A stretch of DNA of 64,000 nucleotides from Methylocaldum marinum (lineage in GTDB: Bacteria > Pseudomonadota > Gammaproteobacteria > Methylococcales > Methylococcaceae), in contig NZ_AP017928.1 in assembly GCF_003584645.1 (NCBI RefSeq), positions 1,576,981-1,640,980 on the forward strand. The letters are read 5' to 3'. The notes under the pieces are model-generated. The model was not told the origin of the DNA. It saw only the letters and a list, made by a program, of their open reading frames with translations, and ran no database searches. Numbering within the stretch: position 1 is the first letter of the stretch; each line of letters begins with the position of its first letter. This document shows, piece by piece, positions 20,457 to 29,200 of this stretch. The translations under genes and the position numbers were made by a program.

Positions 20457-21047
20457 GTCTAGAAAAAGCGTTGAGCAAACGGACGAATAATAATGTGCAA
20501 ACCGGCGAAAGTCGAACTGGATTGTCACGGACCCGTAGCATCGCCTCGAGCCTCGAAGCTGTTGCCGGGACAGGAAATTTCAGTCTTGCGGATAAAATTG
20601 AACCGGCTTCGGCGCGCCCGCCATCCGGCTGAGAACGGCCATGGAAACCATGGAGTACGATACAAGAAAAGTCGCTTAGGGCGACGAGCTTTTCGAAGTC
20701 ACCGCATCGGCCTAAGCGATGTTCGCGATGCTCTTTATCGAAGATTTCCCAAGGAGCTACACTAAAGAGACGGGTGGAAAGCTTTCGCGTGGGCCCAACT
20801 GGGCATCACGAAAGCATGCTCCGGGTTCGATGCGCGGGTCCTTACTCTCGGATTGCTCGCCATCCACCAACGCGGGTGTGCGAGAAGCTGCGACTCAGCT
20901 GTGTTCGGCAGATGATCGCCGACCAGGCCTCGATCAGCCCCATCGGGAGCCCGGGGATCCTACCCTGACATCTGCGTTTCGCATACCTCTCCGACGCTTC
21001 TCACACGTTTTCTAAAAGCTAAAGCCAGCGCTGACTGCCCGTAAATC
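20457..21047. other. Gene-free 590-bp gap with RNA-like structure
   Basis: This lies between oadG (upstream side) and the end of mxaD. No convincing ORF is seen. The part 20670-20815 is unusually rich in inverted repeats: GTCGCTTAGGGCGAC, a competing TCGCTTAGG...CCTAAGCGA pairing, GCATCG...CGATGC, and an interrupted stem at 20781-20815. In the minus direction this would be a long leader of oadGAB. Confidence 0.6.
20671..20815 (-). ncRNA. Candidate structured leader or small RNA upstream of oadG
   Basis: Two mutually exclusive pairings share the segment TCGCTTAGG: a local 5-bp hairpin (20671-20685) and a 9-bp long-range stem with CCTAAGCGA about 40 nt away. This switch-like arrangement sits about 215 nt upstream of oadG. 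No known riboswitch core was recognised by eye. Orientation is inferred only from the position upstream of oadGAB. Confidence 0.25.
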
Positions 21048-21581
21048 TCACTCGCCGGATTCGGCGATACGCTTGAGGTTCTGCAAACCGGTGTTGAAGA
21101 ATGCCTGCATGGCTTGGACGGCCGCTTCGTCGTTCAGTTCGTCGGGCGGAAAATTGCTGGTATCCCCGCGGTACAATCGGCTTTTCCATTCGACCTTGGT
21201 GCCCTGTTCCGCCGGCGTCAGCTTCAGCACAGCGGAATAGGAACTCGCCGGCATCGCCTTTACGTTGAAGTCCTTCAGCCGGTAATCGTATTCGTAGGCT
21301 CCGGCATCGTAGAAATCGAGTTCCTCAACCAGGCTCTCGCCGTTCGGGAAAGTCAGGGTGCGCTTTTCACCGGGTTTGTTGCCGCCTTCGCTTTCGCTTT
21401 TTGCAATCGCCGGATTCCACTGGCCAAGGGCCCCGAAATCCTTGATCCTCTCCCAGACTTTTTCTATAGGCAGATTGATCTCCACGGATTCAACCACCTT
21501 CTGTGGGGTCGGGCCGTGGGCGGAAACCCCGGCGGAAAAGGCTAAACCGAGCGTCAACAAGGCAGGAACAATTTGTTTCAT
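21048..21581 (-). CDS. mxaD: MxaD, periplasmic methanol oxidation protein
   Basis: 177 aa from the ATG at 21581, which follows GAGGAG and begins a signal peptide (MKQIVPALLTLGLAFSAGVSA). The mature part is an SRPBCC / polyketide cyclase-like fold (IEKVWERIKDFGALGQWNP). In Methylobacterium, MxaD is a periplasmic protein that stimulates electron flow between methanol dehydrogenase and cytochrome cL. It closes the mxa cluster, 77 bp after mxaL. Confidence 0.9.
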   Translation of the reverse strand: MKQIVPALLTLGLAFSAGVSAHGPTPQKVVESVEINLPIEKVWERIKDFGALGQWNPAIAKSESEGGNKPGEKRTLTFPNGESLVEELDFYDAGAYEYDYRLKDFNVKAMPASSYSAVLKLTPAEQGTKVEWKSRLYRGDTSNFPPDELNDEAAVQAMQAFFNTGLQNLKRIAESGE

Positions 21582-21658
21582 GGAATACACAACTCCTCGG
21601 GTTGATAACAAAAATCGGAGGCGCGGGCTTCGGCCGGCCGTGCGAATAGTGCCATCCA

Positions 21659-22612
21659 TCACCGCAACCGGAACGGAAGTACACCGTAAAGCACCATCAG
21701 CGCCGCCAGAGCGAGGCCCGCGGGTAACCAGCGCATATCGGCCGGAACCGTTTCGAAACGCGCAAATTCCGGCCCTGTAAGGTCCGCGCTCAATTCCTCC
21801 GCTGTCTCCAGGCGGCGGTATACGAGTCCGGATTCGTCGGCCAACTGGCGAAGATAGTCTTCCTTCAGTGAAGACAGATGCTCGGTTCCGATCACTTGTT
21901 CGCTGCCGAACGGCGCGTTGCGCTCGTGATAGCCCGGAATTTCCGAAGGCGGCTTGGGCGGCAGGCCGAAAGTGGAACGGTGAGGTACGTCATCTTCTGA
22001 ATAGAAGCCTACGACTTCCCCACGTTCGTTGAATTTCGGAATCGGCGCGAGACTCAGACCGCCGGTGCCGATGAGCAGACCTTTGAGTTTGCCCTTGTTG
22101 AGAGCGCTGAAGTCACGCTTGTAGCGGGGATTGAGCGGTGGAGCTTCGTGGCCGTCGGTAATGAAGATCAGGTTCACGCCGTAGCTCTGGAACTGGGTCA
22201 GCGCGTCGTACAGTCCTTCGGCAATGCGGCTGTCAGCCCCCCAAGCCATGCGCCAGTCGATTTGTTCGATGGCGGTATCGACGACTTCGAACCCGCTGCA
22301 AACTTCGATCGGTTCGAACAAGAGGAAGGATTTCCGCTCGGTAAACAGCCCCAGCCCCAGCCTCGAACCACAAGGCAGATCCCGCAAAGCCGATCGTAAA
22401 GCCGACTTGACCGTTTCCAGACGGCTCGTCGGCCGTCCCTTGATTCGGTAATCGGCAACGTTCATGCTACGGGTGATGTCGACGATCACGATGTGGTCGT
22501 AGACCGGGCGCGATAGTTCCAGAGTCGGATGAAACAGTGCCGTCGCCACACTCAGCAAGGCCAGCACAAGACAGACGAAGCGCGGGTCGCGCAGGGAGAC
22601 CGACGGTTTCAA
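21659..22612 (-). CDS. mxaL: MxaL, von Willebrand factor A protein for methanol dehydrogenase assembly
   Basis: 317 aa if started at the TTG at 22612, chosen because it overlaps the mxaK stop as TTGA and follows GAGGGG; a GTG at 22648 would give 329 aa. It has an N-terminal membrane helix (about 12-28), a VWA domain with the MIDAS motif DITRS (45-49) and IFITDGHE, and a C-terminal helix near the end. MxaA, MxaK and MxaL are needed to insert Ca2+ into methanol dehydrogenase in Methylobacterium; that role is transferred by homology and position. Confidence 0.9.
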   Translation of the reverse strand: MKPSVSLRDPRFVCLVLALLSVATALFHPTLELSRPVYDHIVIVDITRSMNVADYRIKGRPTSRLETVKSALRSALRDLPCGSRLGLGLFTERKSFLLFEPIEVCSGFEVVDTAIEQIDWRMAWGADSRIAEGLYDALTQFQSYGVNLIFITDGHEAPPLNPRYKRDFSALNKGKLKGLLIGTGGLSLAPIPKFNERGEVVGFYSEDDVPHRSTFGLPPKPPSEIPGYHERNAPFGSEQVIGTEHLSSLKEDYLRQLADESGLVYRRLETAEELSADLTGPEFARFETVPADMRWLPAGLALAALMVLYGVLPFRLR

Positions 22613-23175
22613 GGCAGGCCCCTCGGAAAGCCGGGCACAGTGGTCCACAAGGCCCCTTCTTCCTCCTCCGCTTCCTCCTCTCCGCCATCGCGGTGAATTC
22701 GGTCCATTTCCGGCAAAAGCCGCATCGCAACTTCCAGGTTGTACTTACTGTCCCAATGGTTCGGGTCCAGGCGCAGCGCTTTCTTGTAGGCGTCCTTGGC
22801 CAATTCCACCAGCGGCAGCGCACGGTTGATTTCGTTCTTTTCCACATGAGTCAGAGCGCGGCGCAGGTGCAGGTTGCCGAGATCGTACAGCGCCGTTACC
22901 CGAAACTGGACGCCGCCCTGTTCGACCAGGTAGCCGTAGGCATCCAAGGCCTCGTCATGACGCTCCCTGGCGGCGAGAAAGACCGCCCGGGCCAGCCTGA
23001 CTTCCAGCGGCGCTCGCGCCAAAGCCTCAGCTGAAATGTCGGTGCCGCTCAGCAAAGTTCCAACCTGCTCGCCGGCGAGCCCGATTCGCTGGAGTTCCAG
23101 CCATTGAATCGTGCCCACAAACAACGATATTACGAGGGCCGACAGCGCGACCTTCAGGTTCAGGCTTGTACTCAT
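22609..23175 (-). CDS. mxaK: MxaK, membrane-anchored TPR-like protein
   Basis: 188 aa from the ATG at 23175, which overlaps the mxaC stop as ATGA. One N-terminal membrane anchor (about 7-26), then TPR-like helices (residues of about 60-150; DALDAYGYLVEQ, YDLGNLHLRRAL, AKDAYKKALRLDP). The C-terminal region contains a run of acidic residues (GGEEEAEEEEGA). It is required with MxaA and MxaL for calcium insertion in known systems. The acidic run could hold Ca2+, which is speculation. Confidence 0.88.
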   Translation of the reverse strand: MSTSLNLKVALSALVISLFVGTIQWLELQRIGLAGEQVGTLLSGTDISAEALARAPLEVRLARAVFLAARERHDEALDAYGYLVEQGGVQFRVTALYDLGNLHLRRALTHVEKNEINRALPLVELAKDAYKKALRLDPNHWDSKYNLEVAMRLLPEMDRIHRDGGEEEAEEEEGALWTTVPGFPRGLP

Positions 23176-24152
23176 GTTTCCGCTTCCGAGAGTTTGACGC
23201 CGACCAATAGCAAGAGAGCCAGGCACGCCGCGCCATAACAGAACGGCGCCAAATCCAGGCGGGGGATGCGGGTCTGATAGTGGATCGGCAAGCTTTCGAT
23301 ACGGTCGATATCGGCGATGGCCTCACCCAGGGCAGCCGGATTTTCAGCCTCGTAGGCTTTGTAGGGAATTTCGAGGCTGCTGAAGAACAGATGTAGATAA
23401 CGTTCCGGTCGCACACTCGCGTTGTCGTCGCGTGGATCTTCCGGTACTTCGAAAATTCCAGGACTGCCGAGGCTGCGCAGAAAAATCCAATACAGACGAA
23501 TTTGGTGCTCCTTGAACAGCTTGCGGAGCTTCTGCTCGCTGTCAGGATCGACGACAGCCGCACCGTCGGACACCAGAACCACGATGCGCGATCCCGTGAG
23601 CGCCTGGTCGGTGAAATAGGACAGCGCCAGCAGCAGGCCCTTGCCGATATGGGTCTGCGCCAGGGCCGGCAGGCGCAGGGCGCGCACCGCGGCGAGCACC
23701 GCTTCGCGGTTGTCGGTCAGGGGCAGCACGAACAAGGGACCGGTGCTATACGCCGCCACGCCGGTTCGATCGTTTTTTCGCTCACGAACGAATTGGGCGA
23801 GCAAGCGCTCCGCCGCCGCCGACTTGGCTTCTTCGGCGCCGGACGGGGCGCGGCCCGCAAAACTGTGGTCCATGCTTTGGCTGCGATCCAGGAGCAGCAC
23901 GATGTGGGCGCCCTTTCCGACCCGTTCGACCGTATATTCCTCCCGGTGCAGACCGGCGAGACCCAAAACCAGGCCGGCTATGGCGACAACACCCATCAGC
24001 CTGATCAGCCCGGTCCAGATCCGCGACTGCATATCGGCCGGCAACAGGGCGTTCCACGCAGCGTCGAATCCCGTCACCGGCGAACGGACCAGGGGCAGCA
24101 ACGCTAGGCCGAGAAACGGCAGCATCCAGGCATAATCGAATCCCAGATTCAT
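23172..24152 (-). CDS. mxaC: MxaC, VWA-domain membrane protein
   Basis: 326 aa from the ATG at 24152, overlapping the mxaA stop as ATGA. Membrane helices at about 8-22 and 46-67 precede a VWA domain with a perfect MIDAS DRSQS (89-93) and LVSDGAAV; a last helix sits near the C-terminus (CYGAACLALLLLVGV). BatA-like topology. It is required for production of active methanol dehydrogenase in methylotrophs, probably working with the MoxR-type ATPase MxaR. Confidence 0.9.
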   Translation of the reverse strand: MNLGFDYAWMLPFLGLALLPLVRSPVTGFDAAWNALLPADMQSRIWTGLIRLMGVVAIAGLVLGLAGLHREEYTVERVGKGAHIVLLLDRSQSMDHSFAGRAPSGAEEAKSAAAERLLAQFVRERKNDRTGVAAYSTGPLFVLPLTDNREAVLAAVRALRLPALAQTHIGKGLLLALSYFTDQALTGSRIVVLVSDGAAVVDPDSEQKLRKLFKEHQIRLYWIFLRSLGSPGIFEVPEDPRDDNASVRPERYLHLFFSSLEIPYKAYEAENPAALGEAIADIDRIESLPIHYQTRIPRLDLAPFCYGAACLALLLLVGVKLSEAET

Positions 24153-25096
24153 CGAAGGTTCCGTTCGATGTCGTAACAGTCCCGGCATAGACGGAACAGC
24201 CTCGACATCGGAAATCCCGTTTCCTTGGGCTCTTGACCGAAAAAGAATTCATAAGAACTGACGAAGAACGCCTTAATCTCGGCACGCATCGGTTCGTACG
24301 CCGGCCGCTCGAGAAAGAACTCGTCGAGCTGTTCCGAAAACAGCGGCTGCCCATATACGCCGTTGAAGGCGTGATGGATCGCGGCATAGGCGGCGGAGTA
24401 ATCCGCCCCTTCGCCGGCACGGCTCAATGCCCGGACGGTGCGGCAGGCGGCTCCGAAATGCCGGCCTCTCCTGCGCCAAGGAAGATAGCCGTGAAGGTAA
24501 GCTAGGTACAATCCGGCGCCGAACCCGACCACCCCGGCCGCTGCCAGGCCCCGGATCGGTCCGCTCCGTCCCGGCAACTGGGGCGGAGCGTCGGGCCGCA
24601 TCGGTTCGAGTCCCTCCTCTCGAAGCACCGAGAGCTCGCGTATCGGCGCCATCGTGAAACGCCAGGCCGGCACGTCCAGATGAAACGACCCTTCGGCACT
24701 TTCACTATCCTTGGGAACTCCGGACTGCCCGACACTGTTGAAAACCAGCTTGAAGGCAGGTATGGCCAGGTTCTTGACCTCCAGGGGCGCATAAAAACTT
24801 TGATAGGCCAGTTCGATGCGATAACGGCGCAAACCGTCGCTCTCCGATTCCACGACGTTCGCCTCCCGAAGCTCGAGCCAGCGGTTGATTCGGCTCCGGG
24901 GTAAGGAGTTTCGGTCGAGGACCGCCTCCCGATCGACGGAAATGATCAGCGTTTCCCGTATGACGTCGCCAATGGTGTATCCAAAGGGACGCGGAGTTAA
25001 AACCTGAAAATCCTTGATCGGGCCGAGCGAATCCGGGACTTCCGCTATCGCAGCCCCGGAAATTGCCAAAAGAAAAGCGAGATGGATCCTTCTCAT
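24149..25096 (-). CDS. mxaA: MxaA, periplasmic/membrane calcium insertion protein
   Basis: 315 aa with a clear signal peptide (MRRIHLAFLLAISGAAIAEV). A periplasmic beta-rich half follows, then a membrane helix at about 180-200 (GLAAAGVVGFGAGLYLAYL) and a cytoplasmic helical C-terminal half. Start and stop both overlap neighbours as ATGA (mxaS before, mxaC after). MxaA mutants in Methylobacterium make methanol dehydrogenase lacking Ca2+. Sequence identity alone is weak; position in the cluster makes the call firm. Confidence 0.88.
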   Translation of the reverse strand: MRRIHLAFLLAISGAAIAEVPDSLGPIKDFQVLTPRPFGYTIGDVIRETLIISVDREAVLDRNSLPRSRINRWLELREANVVESESDGLRRYRIELAYQSFYAPLEVKNLAIPAFKLVFNSVGQSGVPKDSESAEGSFHLDVPAWRFTMAPIRELSVLREEGLEPMRPDAPPQLPGRSGPIRGLAAAGVVGFGAGLYLAYLHGYLPWRRRGRHFGAACRTVRALSRAGEGADYSAAYAAIHHAFNGVYGQPLFSEQLDEFFLERPAYEPMRAEIKAFFVSSYEFFFGQEPKETGFPMSRLFRLCRDCYDIERNLR

Positions 25097-25950
25097 AAGG
25101 CACGCTGGAAATACCGAGTGACATCGTCGGCCCTAAAGCCTTCCTCCAGAAACAAGGGCTCCCGACCATGGCTAAGAAACAGATGTACCAAGCGCTGCCT
25201 GCGATCGCGATAGGATTCTTCAAGCCGTTCCCGAAGCTTGGGCCGCAACAGCAGCAAACGTTCCGACCCGTCCTCCAAGTCGCGCATACGGCGAAACCCC
25301 AGCGCCGCGCCACCGCTCATTTCCTTCGCGTCCCAAAATACCAGGGGAACCACGTCATGGCGGCCCAATGAAACCAGAGTGCGCTTGATCAGGGTCAAAG
25401 GCATGTGGAAGTCCGAGACCAGGAAGACCAGGGCACGCGATGTGGGCAGGAATCTCGCCACCTCCGACAGAGCGCGGGCGTTGGTTCCTCTGGGGCGGAA
25501 GCGGCGCAGACGATTCACGAGGTTCAAAGCCATGGCCGGGTGCCGGCATACCGGCAACGAAAATTCGGCATGGATCTTTTCCGAGCAGCCGATAATGCCG
25601 AATGCATCGCCGGTGCGATAAGCGGATAACGCCAGGGAACCGAGAAAATCCGCCAGCATAGTCATCTTACTGCTGTCGCCGCGAAATTCCATCGATGCAG
25701 ACAAGTCCACCGCGGCAAACACCTTGATCGCACTGCGTTGCTCGTAGATCCGCACGGCGTAGCCGCCGAACGGATCAAGCATGCTCGCGCGAAGGTCGAT
25801 CCGACGCGGATCGGGATGTTGCAGTAACGGCGCGAGCCCGTGGAAACGCTCACCAGCGCCCGAGCGCCGGCTAGGATGAAAGCCGGGGCGGACAGCATCC
25901 GAGCGCCACCGCACCCGGTAATGGAATTCCTCCGTATGCTTGGAAATCAC
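25093..25950 (-). CDS. mxaS: MxaS, DUF58 protein
   Basis: 285 aa. GTG start at 25950 overlapping the mxaR stop as GTGA. DUF58 / VWA-like features: Arg-rich N-terminus, GGYAVRIYEQR, VFAAVDLSASMEF (with DLSAS as degenerate MIDAS) and LVFLVSDFHMPL. DUF58 proteins are regular partners of MoxR ATPases; here it follows mxaR directly. It is thought to act in methanol dehydrogenase maturation, with the exact step unknown. Confidence 0.9.
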   Translation of the reverse strand: MISKHTEEFHYRVRWRSDAVRPGFHPSRRSGAGERFHGLAPLLQHPDPRRIDLRASMLDPFGGYAVRIYEQRSAIKVFAAVDLSASMEFRGDSSKMTMLADFLGSLALSAYRTGDAFGIIGCSEKIHAEFSLPVCRHPAMALNLVNRLRRFRPRGTNARALSEVARFLPTSRALVFLVSDFHMPLTLIKRTLVSLGRHDVVPLVFWDAKEMSGGAALGFRRMRDLEDGSERLLLLRPKLRERLEESYRDRRQRLVHLFLSHGREPLFLEEGFRADDVTRYFQRAL

Positions 25951-26966
25951 GGCGCGGCAATCGAATGGAGAATCTTGTCCACCAGTCCTGGCACCAACTC
26001 GTCACGCCGATACTCGTAGGCAGGCTTCAGAAATACCCGATGTGCCATGGCCGGGTAAAATACGCCTTGCACGTCCTCGGGGATCACCCGGTTCCGCCCT
26101 TTCAACCAGGCGTGAACGCGGGCGGCGCGAATGAGATAGCTCATGCCGCGGGGGCTGGCGCCGGCCTGGATCAATTCCGACATGTCGGCGTCGGCTACGG
26201 AAATACCGAACCGCTCCGGCTCATGGCTGGCCCGCCATAAGTTGCGGGTGTAGGCACGTAGCGTGGGACTCGCCTCGATGCTTGTCTGGATCGCCGCCGC
26301 GATGGCGTCGAGCTCGCGAAACGGCAGCACGGCCTCGCCCACCGCACCGAGCAGCGTGTCGACGTCGTGAAAACGCGGGTCGAAGGTCAGCTGATCCAAG
26401 ATGTCATCATCGCTCGGATAGTCCATCGCGATTTCCAATAGGAACCGGTCGCGAGCGGCGGCGGGAAGCTCGAAAGTTTCTTCCTTTTCCACCCGGTTGC
26501 GATCGGCGAACACCTGAAGATAAGGAAAGCGGGACTCGCGATTGAATGCGGTGACGCTACGCTCCGCCATGATGCGCAGCAGAAGTGAGTGAACCTGGGG
26601 ACGCGCCCGGTTGATCTCGTTGAAGAAAAATGTCGAAAGCCGTTCACCGTGCTTCAGCACGGGCCCGGGGTCCACCCGAGGTCTGCCGTTCTCGTCCAGA
26701 TACGTGTAATAGATCAAATCGGCCGGCATCAGGTCGATGGTGCCCTCGATCCTTTCATATTCGCCCCCGACAGCTCGCGATACGGCTCTGAGCAGGGTGG
26801 TTTTCCCGACGCCGACATTGCCTTCCAACAGCACGTGCCCCCTGGAAAACACGGCGATGGTCATTAACCGGATCGCGCGCGGCTGGCCGACGATGGCTTT
26901 TTCGATTTCCGACTCGAAGCGAAAGGCTTTTTCACGCCAATCGGCCAGTTGTTGTTCTGAATGCAT
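25947..26966 (-). CDS. mxaR: MxaR, MoxR-family AAA+ ATPase
   Basis: 339 aa from the ATG at 26966 (MHSEQQLADW); upstream codons look non-coding. Walker A is GNVGVGKT (49-56). The Walker B region reads FFFNEINRA (113-121), with Asn116 where most MoxR proteins have Asp. Sensor and arginine-finger regions are present (VFADRNRVEKEETFELPAAARDRFLLE). MoxR ATPases act as chaperones with VWA proteins; MxaR is needed for methanol dehydrogenase activity in several methylotrophs. A 165-bp gap without a gene separates it from mxaI. Confidence 0.92.
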   Translation of the reverse strand: MHSEQQLADWREKAFRFESEIEKAIVGQPRAIRLMTIAVFSRGHVLLEGNVGVGKTTLLRAVSRAVGGEYERIEGTIDLMPADLIYYTYLDENGRPRVDPGPVLKHGERLSTFFFNEINRARPQVHSLLLRIMAERSVTAFNRESRFPYLQVFADRNRVEKEETFELPAAARDRFLLEIAMDYPSDDDILDQLTFDPRFHDVDTLLGAVGEAVLPFRELDAIAAAIQTSIEASPTLRAYTRNLWRASHEPERFGISVADADMSELIQAGASPRGMSYLIRAARVHAWLKGRNRVIPEDVQGVFYPAMAHRVFLKPAYEYRRDELVPGLVDKILHSIAAP

Positions 26967-27131
26967 AGAATTTGGCTTGAGACCGGAGAATAGAGAAGTA
27001 TGGGTGGTCGGCAATGGCCGAAGCGAGTTTGACGTTTCTTGAAAGCCGAGACCCGGATGCTGAAGCAAAATCGGAAAGGGATGTTTCCGGCGCTAATCTC
27101 CAGCTTCCGGTCTCGAACGAGGTGACGACGT

Positions 27132-27407
27132 TCAGTCCACCTTGTAGACGAACTTACCGGTCTTGTTCAGTTGTTCCCAGCGCTTCTGGTTACGAGCCTC
27201 CATGGCCTTGATCGACTCCTGTTGTTTGTTCAACTCGGCTGGATCATGCTTGGGATCGTACTTGCTGCCGGCGACTTTTTCGGGATAACCGGGCTTCGGT
27301 TCCCAGCAATTGCCCGGGGCCTTGCACTTGGTGCCGTCGTAAGCTGAGACGTTGAAAGCGGTCAAGGACAACAGTCCGGCACTCAAAACGAGGGTCTTCA
27401 GTTTCAT
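27132..27407 (-). CDS. mxaI: Methanol dehydrogenase small (beta) subunit MxaI
   Basis: 91 aa with a signal peptide (MKLKTLVLSAGLLSLTAFNVSA). The mature protein is Lys-rich and starts YDGTKCKAPGNCWEPKPGYPE, as in known MxaI. It wraps around MxaF in the alpha2beta2 enzyme; XoxF-type enzymes lack it, so its presence supports the calcium type. A GGAG ribosome site lies 13 bp upstream. It follows mxaG by 31 bp. Confidence 0.97.
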   Translation of the reverse strand: MKLKTLVLSAGLLSLTAFNVSAYDGTKCKAPGNCWEPKPGYPEKVAGSKYDPKHDPAELNKQQESIKAMEARNQKRWEQLNKTGKFVYKVD

Positions 27408-27438
27408 GGGTCGAGTCTCCTGTTCGCTGGTGGAAAAA

Positions 27439-27912
27439 TCATTTCAGCCATTCGGCTTTGGCCGGGTCGCCGTTGTATATGCTGCGAAGCCACGCCATGA
27501 TGCGGAGCATTTCGTCGGCGTTCAGATTGCCGTTCTGCGGCCCCATCATGCCCTGGGCACCGCCCCAGAGGACTTCGAACAACCCAACGTCGGTCGCGGC
27601 TCTCGGGTATGTCCAATAGTCGTCGCCCAAGCCCGGACCCAGCTTGCCTTCGGCTTCATGTCCATGACAGCCTGAGCAGGCGGTGAGATAGAGGCTGTGT
27701 CCTTTATCGATAGCATCCTTGTCGCCGTTATAGGGGTTCTTGCCGGATTCCTTGAACTGCTTGAAGGCCTCGGTATCTCCACCCGCCTTGCCGTAGCTGA
27801 AATCCAGCGTCTCGCCGGTGACTGCATGACGGAAAGTAATTTCCGCATGGCATTCGGCGGAAACGAAAACCGCACCCATGGCGAGCGCGGCTACACAGGT
27901 TCTTAATTTCAT
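27439..27912 (-). CDS. mxaG: Cytochrome cL, electron acceptor of methanol dehydrogenase
   Basis: 157 aa with a signal peptide ending near CHAE. The haem motif is CSGCH (within LTACSGCHGHEAEGKLGPG), and the axial Met is likely in AQGMMGPQNG. It accepts electrons from the PQQ of MxaFI in the periplasm and passes them to cytochrome c. Position between mxaJ and mxaI is canonical. It is shorter than Methylobacterium cytochrome cL but in line with type I methanotroph versions as far as I can judge. Confidence 0.95.
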   Translation of the reverse strand: MKLRTCVAALAMGAVFVSAECHAEITFRHAVTGETLDFSYGKAGGDTEAFKQFKESGKNPYNGDKDAIDKGHSLYLTACSGCHGHEAEGKLGPGLGDDYWTYPRAATDVGLFEVLWGGAQGMMGPQNGNLNADEMLRIMAWLRSIYNGDPAKAEWLK

Positions 27913-28024
27913 GAAGTTTGTATCCTCAAGTTCGTTCTTTTTCGTACGTTCTATTCACTGTTTTCCCGGGTGATCAAAGCACGTCCGGCAACAGCACTCA
28001 CGGGTTCACGCAGTACATCCGTGT

Positions 28025-28045
28025 GCGGCATCCAAAGGATGCCGC
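28025..28045 (-). promoter_or_regulatory. Perfect hairpin in the mxaJ-mxaG gap
   Basis: GCGGCATCC AAA GGATGCCGC is a 9-bp perfect stem with a 3-nt loop in the 249-bp gap between mxaJ and mxaG. There is no T-run on either side, so it is more likely an mRNA processing or stabilising element than a terminator. Confidence 0.5.
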
Positions 28046-28161
28046 TTGCGCAAATCAGCCCTCCACGGCCGATCTGCCGGACAGCACTTCCTTTTGCTAC
28101 ATCCGTGGGGGTATCTTGGTTGACGAATCAGCCGTCCTGCCAATAGGTCCGCTGTATCCGG

Positions 28162-29031
28162 CTAGGTTGATTTCCGCTTCTTGCGTGCTTCCGTGGATGC
28201 CGTTCCGGTTTGATCCACGGGCAGCAAGGGAATACCTTCAGCTTTGAGCAGCGACTGAATTTCCTTCTCCCGTTTCTTCAGCACGCGATCGATCTCCGCG
28301 AGCAAGGCTTCCTCGCCTTTTCGCACCCCCACCGAAGTGGAATAGTGATGGGGCACTTTCTCACCGTCCGAACGTGTCTGGTGATCCGGGATCACCTGCA
28401 TTTCCAAAGCTTTGCCGGCGTTCATTACATACCGGCCTGCCTGCGGCCCCCATAACACGGCCAAGTCCGCATTGCCGGACTCGACCTCCCGAACCAGCTT
28501 TTCCGGGTCATAGCGGACGTATTGGTTACGGCGGGCCTTGAAGCCGACCAGCGACTGCAGATAGTTGAACTGGTCGTAATACCGTCCAACCTTTTTGAGC
28601 ATCGTTTCCGCAGGAGTGTCCGGCATGAACGCGATGCGCTCCGCCTTTTTCACAAGCTCGGCGTCCCAGTCGGCCACTTTTGTCCCTTTTTCCTGCCGGT
28701 AAACGAATACATAACCGGAGCGGTAATAGGGCTTCGAGGTCAACAGACGCGGGTCATCGGTGTCCACGCCGATCACCACGTCGCACAAACCCCGACTCAA
28801 CAGGTCACGAATGAAATACCTGGGATCCGTCCACCAGACGTATTCCAGGGGCCTGCCCAATTCCTTGCCGATCAATTCCGCCAGTTTGTTTTCAAAACCC
28901 TTGCCGTCCTTGTCCGAGTACGGAAGTTCGTTTTCTGCCGCACAAACTTTGAGCGGCTCGGCGGCTACCGCGTTTCCGCTGCCGAAAACGGCCAGCGATA
29001 CGGCACAAATGACGATGCGTATCAAACGCAT
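28162..29031 (-). CDS. mxaJ: MxaJ, periplasmic solute-binding-like methanol dehydrogenase protein
   Basis: 289 aa from the ATG at 29031, preceded by GGGAGGA; a TTG six codons upstream overlaps that site and is unlikely. Signal peptide ends near AVAAEPL. The mature protein has the fold of family 3 solute-binding proteins (LKVCAAENELPYSDKDGKGFENKLAELIG). MxaJ is co-purified with methanol dehydrogenase in some methylotrophs and needed for its activity. The C-terminus is Lys/Arg-rich (TEARKKRKST). Second gene of the cluster, 169 bp after mxaF. Confidence 0.93.
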   Translation of the reverse strand: MRLIRIVICAVSLAVFGSGNAVAAEPLKVCAAENELPYSDKDGKGFENKLAELIGKELGRPLEYVWWTDPRYFIRDLLSRGLCDVVIGVDTDDPRLLTSKPYYRSGYVFVYRQEKGTKVADWDAELVKKAERIAFMPDTPAETMLKKVGRYYDQFNYLQSLVGFKARRNQYVRYDPEKLVREVESGNADLAVLWGPQAGRYVMNAGKALEMQVIPDHQTRSDGEKVPHHYSTSVGVRKGEEALLAEIDRVLKKREKEIQSLLKAEGIPLLPVDQTGTASTEARKKRKST

Positions 29032-29200
29032 GAAGCGTTTTCCTCCCAACAGAAAAGAGTCGCGTTATATAGGACGGTTTGCACACGGTACGGCTATACC
29101 GATTTGCCCTCTAGACAATCCGGGATGTCATTGCACCCCGCTTGCCGACGATGGCGGGTTATGCGCGAGTGCGCCAACCCGCCATGTCTCTACGCGGTAG

